From NCBI GenBank assembly GCA_003221295.1, contig QHRA01000185.1, positions 1 through 34,351 on the forward strand: 34,351 nt of DNA. Reading direction: 5' to 3'. Position 1 is the stretch's first letter; each line of letters opens with the position of its first letter. Under the pieces are notes generated by a model. The model searched no databases, had not been told where the DNA came from, and was given only the letters and a program-made list of their open reading frames with translations. Origin of the DNA: Verrucomicrobiota bacterium (GTDB lineage: Bacteria; Verrucomicrobiota; Verrucomicrobiia; Chthoniobacterales; UBA10450). The translations under genes and the position numbers were made by a program. Positions 20,259 through 28,738 of the stretch are shown here, piece after piece.

Positions 20259-20966
20259 TTATTCTTCGATGGCGCCGTCGATCTTTCGCAGGTGATCGCG
20301 AAATGTGTGACTGGGGTCGGCTGTTCGCTTCTGGAGGTAACGGGCGAAGTCCAGTTGTGCACGCAATGCGCGCCCAGCCTTAATTGCTTCTGCTTGTTGC
20401 CGCTCCCGCTCCCAAATGTTCCGGGCGGTTGCAAGTAACTGCTCGACATTTTCCGATCTGACGAAGAGGCAGCCGTCGTCATCTGCGAAAACGACATCAC
20501 TCGCTTGCACTTCAAAATCGCCGAAGCGCGCGCGCCGAAGCGCTGATTCGTCGCGCAGGTCGAGGCGCTGCGGGCCAGAGGGGCACGCGCCGTAACTGAA
20601 AACGGGAAAGCCGATCTCTCGAAGCTCGGGAGTATCGCGATGTGCGCCCCAGACCACGATCCCAGCTAAACCGGATACTTGCGCTTCCAGCGTGGTCAAA
20701 TCGCCGATGCAGCCTTCATCCATCCGGCCGCTATTATCGATTACCAAAACGTTGCCCGGTTGGCTATATTGCATCGCTTCCAGGAAAACATCTACGCTGC
20801 CGAAGTGTTGGACCGGTCGCGCGTCACCCGCAATTCGAGCGCCAGGAACCACAGGCTTAATGCCGGGAGGCGCAATTCGGAACGCAATCTTCAGGCGCAG
20901 TGCAGCGTCGGCAATGAGCGGGGTTGAAAGTTCACCAAAAACGGCGGAGCGAGATTGTTTCTTCAC
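20259..20966 (-). CDS. RraA-family protein (dimethylmenaquinone methyltransferase-like fold)
   Basis: LSTPLIADA, VIDNSGRMDEGCIGDLTTLEAQVSGLAGIVVWGAHRD, ASDVVFADDDGCLFV. Confidence 0.9.
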   Translation of the reverse strand: MKKQSRSAVFGELSTPLIADAALRLKIAFRIAPPGIKPVVPGARIAGDARPVQHFGSVDVFLEAMQYSQPGNVLVIDNSGRMDEGCIGDLTTLEAQVSGLAGIVVWGAHRDTPELREIGFPVFSYGACPSGPQRLDLRDESALRRARFGDFEVQASDVVFADDDGCLFVRSENVEQLLATARNIWERERQQAEAIKAGRALRAQLDFARYLQKRTADPSHTFRDHLRKIDGAIEE

Positions 20967-21128
20967 TCGTCCAAAAAATCACGGGATTGGGGAAAGGAAA
21001 ATTAGAAATTAGCCTCCTTCGCTAAAGACTACGGCGTGCGAAGGAAGCCAGAGGGCAGAGGCCAGACGGCCGTAAAATTGGAACGACGGAACGGAATCTT
21101 CCAGTGCGTGAGCGGCGCCTTATGATGG

Positions 21129-21150
21129 TGCGCGATACTGGGTTCGAACC
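21129..21150 (-). repeat. Duplicate of tRNA-Val 3' end (att-like), followed by CCA on the minus strand
   Basis: tgcgcgatactgggttcgaacc identical to 21448-21469 of the intact tRNA; no matching tRNA 5' half upstream. Confidence 0.85.
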
Positions 21151-21194
21151 CCCGCCTGCATCCCTACGCGAAGCGTTGCGGGCGCGGAGTGACT

Positions 21195-21431
21195 CTAACT
21201 GGCCAAGCGCCCCTTCAAATAGGCTCGGCCCAATCCACTCTTGAGCTGCTACTCCCGGTGGCGGGCGTTGGCTTCGAAACGACATGCTTCGTAATACTCC
21301 AAGATCACCGGTCGATGCGCTGTAGCAGGGACGCGGCCAGCCTCGTGCTGGGCGAAGCGATCACGAAGATTAATCGTCGAGCCGACGTAAAAATCGCCGG
21401 CGCTGCATCGTAACACATAAGTGTAATACAT
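21195..21431 (-). pseudogene. GIY-YIG (UPF0213/YhbQ-like) nuclease ORF with in-frame TAG at 21249-21251
   Basis: MYYTYVLRCSAGDFYVGSTINLRDRFAQHEAGRVPATAHRPVILEYYEACRFEANARHRE[TAG]QLKSGLGRAYLKGRLAS[TAG]; post-stop residues continue the family pattern. Confidence 0.8.
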
Positions 21432-21447
21432 TCGCGCGGCTCAAAAA

Positions 21448-21519
<72 letters not shown>

Positions 21520-21618
21520 GCGTCGCAGACGTGATAAGTGAATGGTGATAAGTGATCAGTCAAGATCGACGATGCGTTTGCGCTCGACCTGAGGAATCGC
21601 TTACGCTCGCATGACCTC

Positions 21619-21966
21619 GTGAGAACGTCACCTCTCGCCATCGTGCTCTTCATCATCGCTGCCTTTCTCGGTGCGCTTGGTCAGTTTTTCTACAAATCCG
21701 GCGCGGAAAAAACAGACAGAACGTTCGCCAGTTACATTATCAACGCGCGCCTTCTCGCTGGGGTAGCTTGCTACGTCGCGGTGATGGTGCTTTTCGTAGC
21801 CGCGTTCAAACGCGGCGGCGCATTGACGGTGCTGTACTCGATTTACGCCAGTACTTTTATTTTCGCCGCGATCATCGCCTGGTTCGCTTATGGCACACCG
21901 ATTCGCGCACCACATTTCGCCGGTTTCGCCCTGTTGATTGCAGGGATGTACCTGCTCGGACGTTGA
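21619..21966 (+). CDS. SMR/EamA-like small multidrug-type transporter, 4 TM
   Basis: LFIIAAFLGALGQFFYKSGA ... LTVLYSIYASTFIFAAIIAWFAYG. Confidence 0.75.
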   Translation: MRTSPLAIVLFIIAAFLGALGQFFYKSGAEKTDRTFASYIINARLLAGVACYVAVMVLFVAAFKRGGALTVLYSIYASTFIFAAIIAWFAYGTPIRAPHFAGFALLIAGMYLLGR

Positions 21967-22607
21967 TGGACTCCTATCAAATCGGGGATCGACGCCCGCT
22001 CGCGTCGCGCAGTTGGAAAATTTCAGAGCGGATCGCGCGCTGGCTGGCGCGCCGCGGCGCAACGCCGAACGCGATTTCCATTGCCGGAATGTTTTGTGGA
22101 ATTGCTGCTGGCATCATGTTCTTCGAAACCTCGCGCGTTTCGCATCTGTGGATTTTTTGGTTGGGCGGCGCGGTTCTCGTCCAATTGCGACTGCTCGCCA
22201 ACCTTTACGACGGCATGGTCGCGGTTCTGCGTCAGGTTGCGTCACCGGTCGGGGAGTTGTTCAACGAAATTCCCGATCGCGTGAGTGATGCTGGAACATT
22301 AATTGGCTTCGGTTATGCCGCCGGATCGGATCCGTTGCTTGGTTTCGTTGCCACCATTTTCGCGATCTTTCTCGCGTATTTGCGGGCACAGGGGAAAGTG
22401 GCAGGTGCGCACCAGGAATTTTGCGGGCCGATGGCGAAGCAACAACGTATGGCCACTGTCACTCTCACCGCCATCGCTTGCGCCATTATCCCCAATGCGA
22501 CTGAGTGGCAGGTTCCGATGTTCGCGCTCTGGCTAATTATTGCCGGCTGTATCATCACCGTTGTTCGCCGATTGCAACGAATCAGTGCGACGCTGCGACA
22601 TCGTTGA
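21966..22607 (+). CDS. CDP-alcohol phosphatidyltransferase-like protein, YnbA-type
   Basis: NLYDGMVAVLRQVASPVGELFNEIPDRVSDA, variant of DxxDGxxAR...GxxxDxxxD; start overlaps upstream stop. Confidence 0.82.
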   Translation: MDSYQIGDRRPLASRSWKISERIARWLARRGATPNAISIAGMFCGIAAGIMFFETSRVSHLWIFWLGGAVLVQLRLLANLYDGMVAVLRQVASPVGELFNEIPDRVSDAGTLIGFGYAAGSDPLLGFVATIFAIFLAYLRAQGKVAGAHQEFCGPMAKQQRMATVTLTAIACAIIPNATEWQVPMFALWLIIAGCIITVVRRLQRISATLRHR

Positions 22608-22608
22608 G

Positions 22609-23616
22609 ATGGATCCAATCGCACGGGAGAGACTCTTTGGATTTCGGCACGCGTTCGATTCGCCAGTGACGTTCTGGATCACGATCGCCGTCATCGCCGC
22701 ACTCTTAATCGCGTCCGTCATCATTTGGTACCTACACGCTCGCGGACGCACCAGCGACAAACTGCACGACGAACTGGTGAAGCGCGTTGTCTCCTGGGCG
22801 GTAATGACGCCGTTGCTGCTCGGCCCGGTTTTACTGGGGGCGGCATGGACGATTCTGGCAGTCGCGATTCTGAGCGTCCTTTGTTATCGCGAGTTCGCGC
22901 GTGCCACTGGGTTTTTTCGTTACCGCTCCCTCAGCATCGTGGTGGTGCTTGGCATCATTGCGACCACCTTCGCGATCGCGGATCATTGGTACGGATTCTT
23001 TGTCGCGATTCCACCACTCACCATTGTCCTGCTGGCGATGGTCGCGATTCTGCGCGATGAACCGCGTGGTTATACCCAGCGAGTTGGACTTGGGGTCATT
23101 GGTTTTTTGTTATTCGGCTATTGCCTCGGTCATCTTGGTTACATGGCGAACGACGCCGATTTTCGTCCCATCGTGATGCTAATCATTTTGACGGTCGAAT
23201 TGAACGATGTCTTTGCCTACATCGCCGGCAAAACTTTTGGTCACCGCAAAATCACGCCGCATACCAGCCCAAACAAAACACTGGGCGGTGCGATCGGCGC
23301 TCTGGTATTGACCACCACGCTTGTTTCGACCGTTGGTCATTTTGTTTTCGCTGGTTCGGGTGTCGATACACCTGTGAAATTGATCGGGCTAGGTTTGATC
23401 GTGAGCGTAGCCGGACAATTCGGCGATCTGATGGTCTCATCAATCAAGCGCGACATCGGGATCAAGGACATGGGAGCATCGATTCCGGGCCATGGCGGAT
23501 TGCTCGATCGTTTCGATAGCATGTTGCTGGTCGCGCCCGCGGTCTTTCATTATATCGCATTTTTTCGTGGCTTCGGGCTCGATCAGCCAACGCGGATTTT
23601 TACCGGCGGCTGTTAA
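22609..23616 (+). CDS. CdsA-like phosphatidate cytidylyltransferase family protein
   Basis: ELNDVFAYIAGKTFGHRKITPHTSPNKTLGGAIGAL ... GQFGDLMVSSIKRDIGIKDMGASIPGHGGLLDRFDSML (CTP transferase signature). Confidence 0.92.
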   Translation: MDPIARERLFGFRHAFDSPVTFWITIAVIAALLIASVIIWYLHARGRTSDKLHDELVKRVVSWAVMTPLLLGPVLLGAAWTILAVAILSVLCYREFARATGFFRYRSLSIVVVLGIIATTFAIADHWYGFFVAIPPLTIVLLAMVAILRDEPRGYTQRVGLGVIGFLLFGYCLGHLGYMANDADFRPIVMLIILTVELNDVFAYIAGKTFGHRKITPHTSPNKTLGGAIGALVLTTTLVSTVGHFVFAGSGVDTPVKLIGLGLIVSVAGQFGDLMVSSIKRDIGIKDMGASIPGHGGLLDRFDSMLLVAPAVFHYIAFFRGFGLDQPTRIFTGGC

Positions 23617-23618
23617 CG

Positions 23619-24335
23619 ATGGAAGAGTGGCGCTTCGAACCAGCGCATGATTTCGGATTGAGCGCCGAACAGCGGAGGTTGAGCCTGCGCCGCGAAGTGG
23701 GATTGGAGAGTGCGATCTCCTGTTTTCTTTGGCGATCAATCACGCGGCTTTATCTGGCCATCGCGCATCGATTGAGAATTCGCGGGCGCGAAAATTTGCC
23801 GACGCACCCGCCGTTTGTCCTGGTGGCAAACCACGCCAGTCATCTCGATGCCATCATTCTGGGAGGAATTTTGCCCTTACGATTTGTCGGTGCGGTTTTC
23901 CCGATCGCGGCTGGAGACACATTTTTTACGAAACGGGCTTCGTCCATTTTCGCGACCGCGTTCATGAACGCATTGCCGATCTGGCGAAAAAGCTGCGGCG
24001 CGCATTTGCTGGAAGATTTGCGCGAACGGTTACTGAAAGGCAGCTCTGTTTACATTTTATTTCCGGAAGGAACGCGCACTCGCACCGGGGCGATGGCGAC
24101 TTTCAAACCCGGGCTGGGACGGCTGGTGGCGGGAACGAGCGTCCCGATCGTGCCTTGTTATTTGAATGGAACGTTTGCCGCGTTACCGGCATCGGGCACC
24201 GTGCCGCGCTGGACAAAAATTTGCGTCACGATTGGAAAACCGTTGTCGTTTTCGGAAACGACGAATGATCGCGCCAGCTGGGAATTGATTGCGGCGGCAA
24301 CGGAAAATGCGGTGCGCGTTTTAGAAAATGGGTAG
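23619..24335 (+). CDS. PlsC-type 1-acylglycerol-3-phosphate acyltransferase family protein
   Basis: VLVANHASHLDAIIL (HxxxxD) and FPEGTRTRTG. Confidence 0.92.
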   Translation: MEEWRFEPAHDFGLSAEQRRLSLRREVGLESAISCFLWRSITRLYLAIAHRLRIRGRENLPTHPPFVLVANHASHLDAIILGGILPLRFVGAVFPIAAGDTFFTKRASSIFATAFMNALPIWRKSCGAHLLEDLRERLLKGSSVYILFPEGTRTRTGAMATFKPGLGRLVAGTSVPIVPCYLNGTFAALPASGTVPRWTKICVTIGKPLSFSETTNDRASWELIAAATENAVRVLENG

Positions 24336-24433
24336 CGCGCGCATGCTGCGCGCATAGCCGGACATTCTGTCCGGCTTCTCCAAGAATCGCCCCGAGACGT
24401 GTCGATATGCGCGGAAAAATCCGCGCGCTACCC
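24330..24433. repeat. Palindromic three-hairpin element between convergent genes (R1)
   Basis: Terminal 12-nt perfect IR GGGTAGCGCGCG/CGCGCGCTACCC; inner hairpins GCCGGACATTCTGTCCGGC and GCGCGGAAAAATCCGCGC. Confidence 0.85.
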
Positions 24434-24446
24434 GAACCGCGGCCGC

Positions 24447-24998
24447 TTACGCGGCCAATTTGATTGCGTCTTTGTGGCCGAGAATTTTTACCGTCTGTTG
24501 CAGTTGCTCGGTCTTGAGCGGCTTTTTCAAAACCGTGATTGGTCCCTTCGCCAGAATGCGATCGAGCATTTCGCTATCGGGGTAACCGGTAATGATAATG
24601 ACGGGACAATCGGGTTGATCCCGCTTGACGAAATCGTAAACGTCATCGGCCGGACCATCGGGAAGTTTGAGATCGAGAAAGACGAGATCGAATTTTTGTT
24701 TCTCCAGCGCGGCGATCGCTTCCTTGACGGTGCCAACGACGACGCGGCTGAAGCCGATTTTCTTGAGGAAGAGTTTAAACAGATTTTGCAAACTCTCGTC
24801 ATCATCGACGACGAGCACAGTGGGTTGTCCGGACTTTTCCTCCTTGAGGATATCTTTATCGAGCGCGTTTTTTTTGATTCGCCAACGACCACCGATTTGA
24901 ATGGCGGGCAGCTGTCCGCGCTGCACCAGATAATAAACCGTGGGAAGCGGAATTCGGAGATATTTGGCGGTTTCCTTAACGGTGAGCAGGTTATGCAT
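24447..24998 (-). CDS. Response regulator with N-terminal excisionase/MerR-type HTH and C-terminal receiver domain
   Basis: LLTVKETAKYLRIPLPTVYYLVQRGQLPAIQIGGRWRI then TVLVVDDDESLQNLFKLFL ... LVFLDLKLPDG ... VLKKPL. Confidence 0.9.
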   Translation of the reverse strand: MHNLLTVKETAKYLRIPLPTVYYLVQRGQLPAIQIGGRWRIKKNALDKDILKEEKSGQPTVLVVDDDESLQNLFKLFLKKIGFSRVVVGTVKEAIAALEKQKFDLVFLDLKLPDGPADDVYDFVKRDQPDCPVIIITGYPDSEMLDRILAKGPITVLKKPLKTEQLQQTVKILGHKDAIKLAA

Positions 24999-25193
24999 GT
25001 GGACTATTCATCAACTTGCGCCTGCTCACGCAAGATTTATTCACGATTTAATCATTATAAAGACTAGAATCAAAGTCAAACCCTCTTTTGCGAGGGCCAA
25101 AGAATTCCTCCTCCGGGGGAAGCCGCCGATGGACCCCCACCCGCTTTCGCTGCTGGACAAGCGAAATGCCACGGTGAACTATTCGAATTCGCG

Positions 25194-25817
25194 ATGAGCG
25201 TTCTTTTTTTCAAGAGGTTCCTGAAACGACCGTTCCAAATCGCCTCGATCATGCCCAGCTCGCGGGCGCTGGTCGAGCGAGTGGCGAGCAAAATCGATTT
25301 TGATCGAGCGCGCGTGATCGCTGAGTACGGGCCGGGTGAAGGAGTGCATTCGCGTGCCCTGGCGCAACGGATGCGACCGAATGCACAGTTACTTTTATTT
25401 GAGCTTGATCCGCACTTTTCGCGCGACCTGGCCCGACAATTCACGGGCGACCCGCGCGTGCGAGTGATCAACGCCAACGCCGCGACCATTCGTTCGGAAC
25501 TGACGCAACGAGGTATCGCCTACTGCGATTACATTATCTCAGGAATTCCTTTCAGTATTTTGGAGATCGAAAAGAAACGCAATCTCCTGCGGCAAACGCA
25601 TGATGCTCTCGCCCCGGGCGGCGCGTTCATCATTTATCAAGTGACAAACGAACTGCGCCAGCACGCAACCGATTTTGCGCCTGAGTCCGAGTCCGAATAT
25701 TTCCTGCAAAATATTCCGCCAATGTTCATCACCGTTTTCCGTAAAGCGGGCGAGCTTAATGGAAATGGCGCGATCGATCCTGCCGAATCGCGGTTTTCCT
25801 CGAACTACGCGCGATGA
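25194..25817 (+). CDS. SAM methyltransferase, phospholipid N-methyltransferase (PmtA)-like
   Basis: KRPFQIASIMPSSRALVERVA ... RVIAEYGPGEGVHSRAL ... DYIISGIPFSILE. Confidence 0.82.
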   Translation: MSVLFFKRFLKRPFQIASIMPSSRALVERVASKIDFDRARVIAEYGPGEGVHSRALAQRMRPNAQLLLFELDPHFSRDLARQFTGDPRVRVINANAATIRSELTQRGIAYCDYIISGIPFSILEIEKKRNLLRQTHDALAPGGAFIIYQVTNELRQHATDFAPESESEYFLQNIPPMFITVFRKAGELNGNGAIDPAESRFSSNYAR

Positions 25818-27232
25818 AAAGCGTAGATACGCGCATCGAAAAAGATTCGATGGGCGAGATGGCCGTGCCGAAAGACGCCCTTTATGGCGCGTCGACCCAG
25901 CGTGCAGTCTTGAATTTTCCGGTGAGCGGTTATCGATTCAACCGCCCCTTCATTCGTGCGCTCGGCTTGATCAAATGGGGCGCGGCCCAGGCCAATCACG
26001 ATCTTGGTCTACTCGACGCCCATCGTTCCGCCCTCATCGTGCAGGCGGCGGAAGAGGTGATCGAGGGCAAACTCGACCAGCATTTCCCGCTCGACATTTT
26101 TCAGACTGGGTCCGGCACAAGCACAAACACGAACGCAAATGAGGTAATCGCCAATCGTTGCGCGCAACTGGCCGGCAAGCCGATCGGTTCGCGCGAGCCG
26201 GTCCACCCGAACGATCATGTCAACATGGGGCAGTCGAGTAACGACGTCATTCCGTCGGCGATTCACGTGAGCGCGGCGGAACAATTGCAAGACTGTTTGC
26301 TGCCGGCGCTGGAAAAATTAAGGAGTGCGCTTTCGGGCAAGGCGAAAGAATTTCACCACATCATCAAGATCGGCCGCACCCATCTGATGGACGCCACGCC
26401 GGTGCGGCTGGGCCAGGAATTCGCTGGTTACGCCCAGCAGGTGGCATATGGAAAAACGCGCGCCGAAAAAGCGATCGAGGTTTTGCGCGAGCTCGCGCTC
26501 GGCGGGACGGCAGTGGGCACGGGACTGAATCGGCATCCGGATTTTCCGGCGAAGGTGATGCGGCATTTGCATCAGCGCACCGGGATCGAATTTTTCGAAG
26601 CACGCGATCATTTCGAAGCACAAGGCGGCAAGGACGCCGTAGTGGAAGCGAGCGGTCAGTTAAAAACGATTGCCACCAGTCTATTCAAGATCGCCAACGA
26701 CATTCGTTGGCTCGGCAGCGGGCCCCGCTGCGGTATTAGCGAAATTCGATTACCGGCGACGCAACCGGGCAGCTCGATCATGCCCGGGAAAGTGAACCCG
26801 GTCTTGTGCGAATCGATGATGATGGTGTGCGCGCAGGTTTTTGGAAATGACGCTGTCGTCACCTGGGCGGGTGCGAATGGAAATTTCGAGCTGAACGTGA
26901 TGATGCCAGTGATGGCGCACAACATTCTGGAATCGATCCGGCTGCTCGGAAACGCGGCCGACGCTTTCACCGAAAAATGTGTGGTGGGGATTGAAGCGAA
27001 CGAAGAACGTTGTCGCGAACTGGTCGAGCTCTCGATGGCGATGGTGACGAGTCTGGCGCCGAAGATCGGCTACGATCGCGCAGCCGAGATCGCCAAGGAA
27101 AGCGCGCGAACCGGCAAAACGGTGCGAGAAATTTGCCGGGAGAAAAAGGTGCTGGGGGAAAACGAACTTGAGGGCACACTCGATCCGGTGGCGATGACGC
27201 AACCGGGCGGGACCGGATCTGGCGGCGGCTAA
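25814..27232 (+). CDS. fumC: Fumarate hydratase class II
   Basis: GSGTSTNTNANEVIANR, GQSSNDVIPSAIHV, GSSIMPGKVNPVLCESMMMV. Confidence 0.96.
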   Translation: MKSVDTRIEKDSMGEMAVPKDALYGASTQRAVLNFPVSGYRFNRPFIRALGLIKWGAAQANHDLGLLDAHRSALIVQAAEEVIEGKLDQHFPLDIFQTGSGTSTNTNANEVIANRCAQLAGKPIGSREPVHPNDHVNMGQSSNDVIPSAIHVSAAEQLQDCLLPALEKLRSALSGKAKEFHHIIKIGRTHLMDATPVRLGQEFAGYAQQVAYGKTRAEKAIEVLRELALGGTAVGTGLNRHPDFPAKVMRHLHQRTGIEFFEARDHFEAQGGKDAVVEASGQLKTIATSLFKIANDIRWLGSGPRCGISEIRLPATQPGSSIMPGKVNPVLCESMMMVCAQVFGNDAVVTWAGANGNFELNVMMPVMAHNILESIRLLGNAADAFTEKCVVGIEANEERCRELVELSMAMVTSLAPKIGYDRAAEIAKESARTGKTVREICREKKVLGENELEGTLDPVAMTQPGGTGSGGG

Positions 27233-27235
27233 AAA

Positions 27236-27739
27236 ATGCGCGCGGGTTTGTGCTTGGCCGGCGTGATCGTTAGCCTGCTGACGATCTCATTGTTCGCCGC
27301 GGAGAAACCGATTGATGTTTCGGCGATCATTCCGAAAGCGGAGGCCGAGAAAATTCTGGGCGAGCCAGTGCGAAAGCCCAGTCCGCTGAATGTCAATGGC
27401 AAGGACGGCTATTATTCGAAATGCAATTACTACGGCACGAAATCCGTCCGCTCGCTTCTGTTGCGGCTTCGCCAGGCAACTGAAGGCAGTGTCGATGCAT
27501 TAACCGAATTTGATCAGATCGCGTCCAGTGGCGGGAAAATGAAAGTGATCGAGGGCCTGGGCGACAAAGCGGGCATGTTCAATGGCGCGCCAGAGAATGG
27601 ATTACCCCCTAACGTGATCATGCTTTACGTCGTCAAGGGAAGGTCATTCATCACCATCGGCATTGGCGGAATGGCAGATGAAGTCGCAGCGCTGGAAAAA
27701 GCGAAACAAGTCGCGGAGAAAATTCTGGCGCAATTGTAG
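27236..27739 (+). CDS. Hypothetical exported protein
   Basis: N-terminal signal peptide MRAGLCLAGVIVSLLTISLFAAE; complete ORF. Confidence 0.65.
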   Translation: MRAGLCLAGVIVSLLTISLFAAEKPIDVSAIIPKAEAEKILGEPVRKPSPLNVNGKDGYYSKCNYYGTKSVRSLLLRLRQATEGSVDALTEFDQIASSGGKMKVIEGLGDKAGMFNGAPENGLPPNVIMLYVVKGRSFITIGIGGMADEVAALEKAKQVAEKILAQL

Positions 27740-27924
27740 GTGGTAGCCGCGGAGTACTCGGATGACCATCGGTAAGAGGAGCCTCGAAAGGCTCAGTGGC
27801 TCGACGGAGTCTCGCCCTACTAACGCGTCCTCGCCTAGATTTCACTGGTAGGGCAACGCGCTGCGGAGCCGCAACGAAGCTCGATGGTTGTGTCCAACGC
27901 CCACGGGTTTAACGTCTCAGCGTC

Positions 27925-28302
27925 ATGGTAGCGAACGTTCACGGCCCGCAGTTTTCCGGCGGCGCCAACATCGCGATCAAATGCCCGGCCCACACGTACG
28001 AACAGACGGTTGCCTTTTATCGCGACACCCTGGCATTGCCTTTGATTGAAGAGGAAGCGGACGGTTGCATATTCCAGTTCGGGCCGAACCGGCTCTGGAT
28101 CGATCTGGTTCCGAACCTGAGCCAACCTGATGTCTGGCTCGAATTGGAAACGAATGACACTGAAGCGGCTGCATCATTTTTGAAAGTGAACGGCATCCCG
28201 CGCCGCGACGAAGTAGAGCAATTACGCGAGGATTTTGACGGCTTCTTCATCTCCGCGCCCAACGGCGTCATCCATCTTGTAATCGGTCACGAGGAGGCGT
28301 GA
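27925..28302 (+). CDS. VOC/glyoxalase-like protein
   Basis: IKCPAHTYEQTVAFYRDTLALPLIEEEADGCIFQFGPNRLWIDLV. Confidence 0.75.
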   Translation: MVANVHGPQFSGGANIAIKCPAHTYEQTVAFYRDTLALPLIEEEADGCIFQFGPNRLWIDLVPNLSQPDVWLELETNDTEAAASFLKVNGIPRRDEVEQLREDFDGFFISAPNGVIHLVIGHEEA

Positions 28303-28310
28303 CGGCGAGG

Positions 28311-28376
28311 CTGGAGGGACGACCGCCCTGTCGTCCCAAGAAGATTGGGACCCGACAGAGCACGTCCCTCCATCAG
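28311..28376. repeat. Palindromic two-hairpin element between convergent genes (R2)
   Basis: Terminal IR GGAGGGACG/CGTCCCTCC; inner hairpins GGGACGAC-CGCCCT-GTCGTCCC and TCCCAA-GAAGA-TTGGGA. Confidence 0.85.
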
Positions 28377-28720
28377 ATATGGCGTCCAAAGATCGTTAGG
28401 TCTCTGGGCGTTTCGTCAACGCGGGCGACGCCAGGGAGAAGGCCCCAGCGCTCAAAGCCGGCGGCGCGGAAAAGCGCGATGCTCGGCTGGTTGTGGCCAA
28501 AAATTAATCCGACAAGCGAGTGAATTCCCAGTTGCGGGCCGTGCGCGATCGCTTCCTGCAACAGTCTCTTGCCAACGCCGCGGCGCTGCCGCACGTCCGG
28601 GTGCAGCATCGATTCGCGTTTACCGAGTCTGCGCAATCGGCGATAGATCGGTTGATGGCGGTAATTCATCAGCGCTTCGGTAAGCGAAAGGCTCTCGTGA
28701 TAAAGTGCCGTAGTACTCAT
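28373..28720 (-). pseudogene. Chimeric ORF: methyltransferase N-terminal segment fused to C-terminal half of a GNAT acetyltransferase
   Basis: ALMNYRHQPIYRRLRRLGKRESMLHPDV resembles the MTase start of the neighbouring gene; RQRRGVGKRLLQEAIAHGPQLGIHSLVGLIFGHNQ resembles its GNAT C-half. Confidence 0.7.
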
Positions 28721-28738
28721 TCTATGGCGCGTGCCGAT

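Noticed and set aside
20039-20515. ORFs on both strands at 20039-20515 and 20055-20438
   Set aside because: Overlap the RraA C-terminus out of frame; low-complexity Arg/Ser-rich translations.
21016-21044. Hairpin CCTTCGC...GCGAAGG near 21.0 kb as another repeat element
   Set aside because: Only a 7-bp stem with a 15-nt loop; may be a repeat fragment but weak by itself.
21022-21285. 87-aa minus-strand ORF ending the RraA/tRNA gap
   Set aside because: Contains GGGSNPVSRT, the translation of a tRNA T arm; spurious ORF.
25130-25197. 22-codon upstream ORF overlapping the PmtA-like start
   Set aside because: Possible leader peptide, but no supporting SD or sequence signature.
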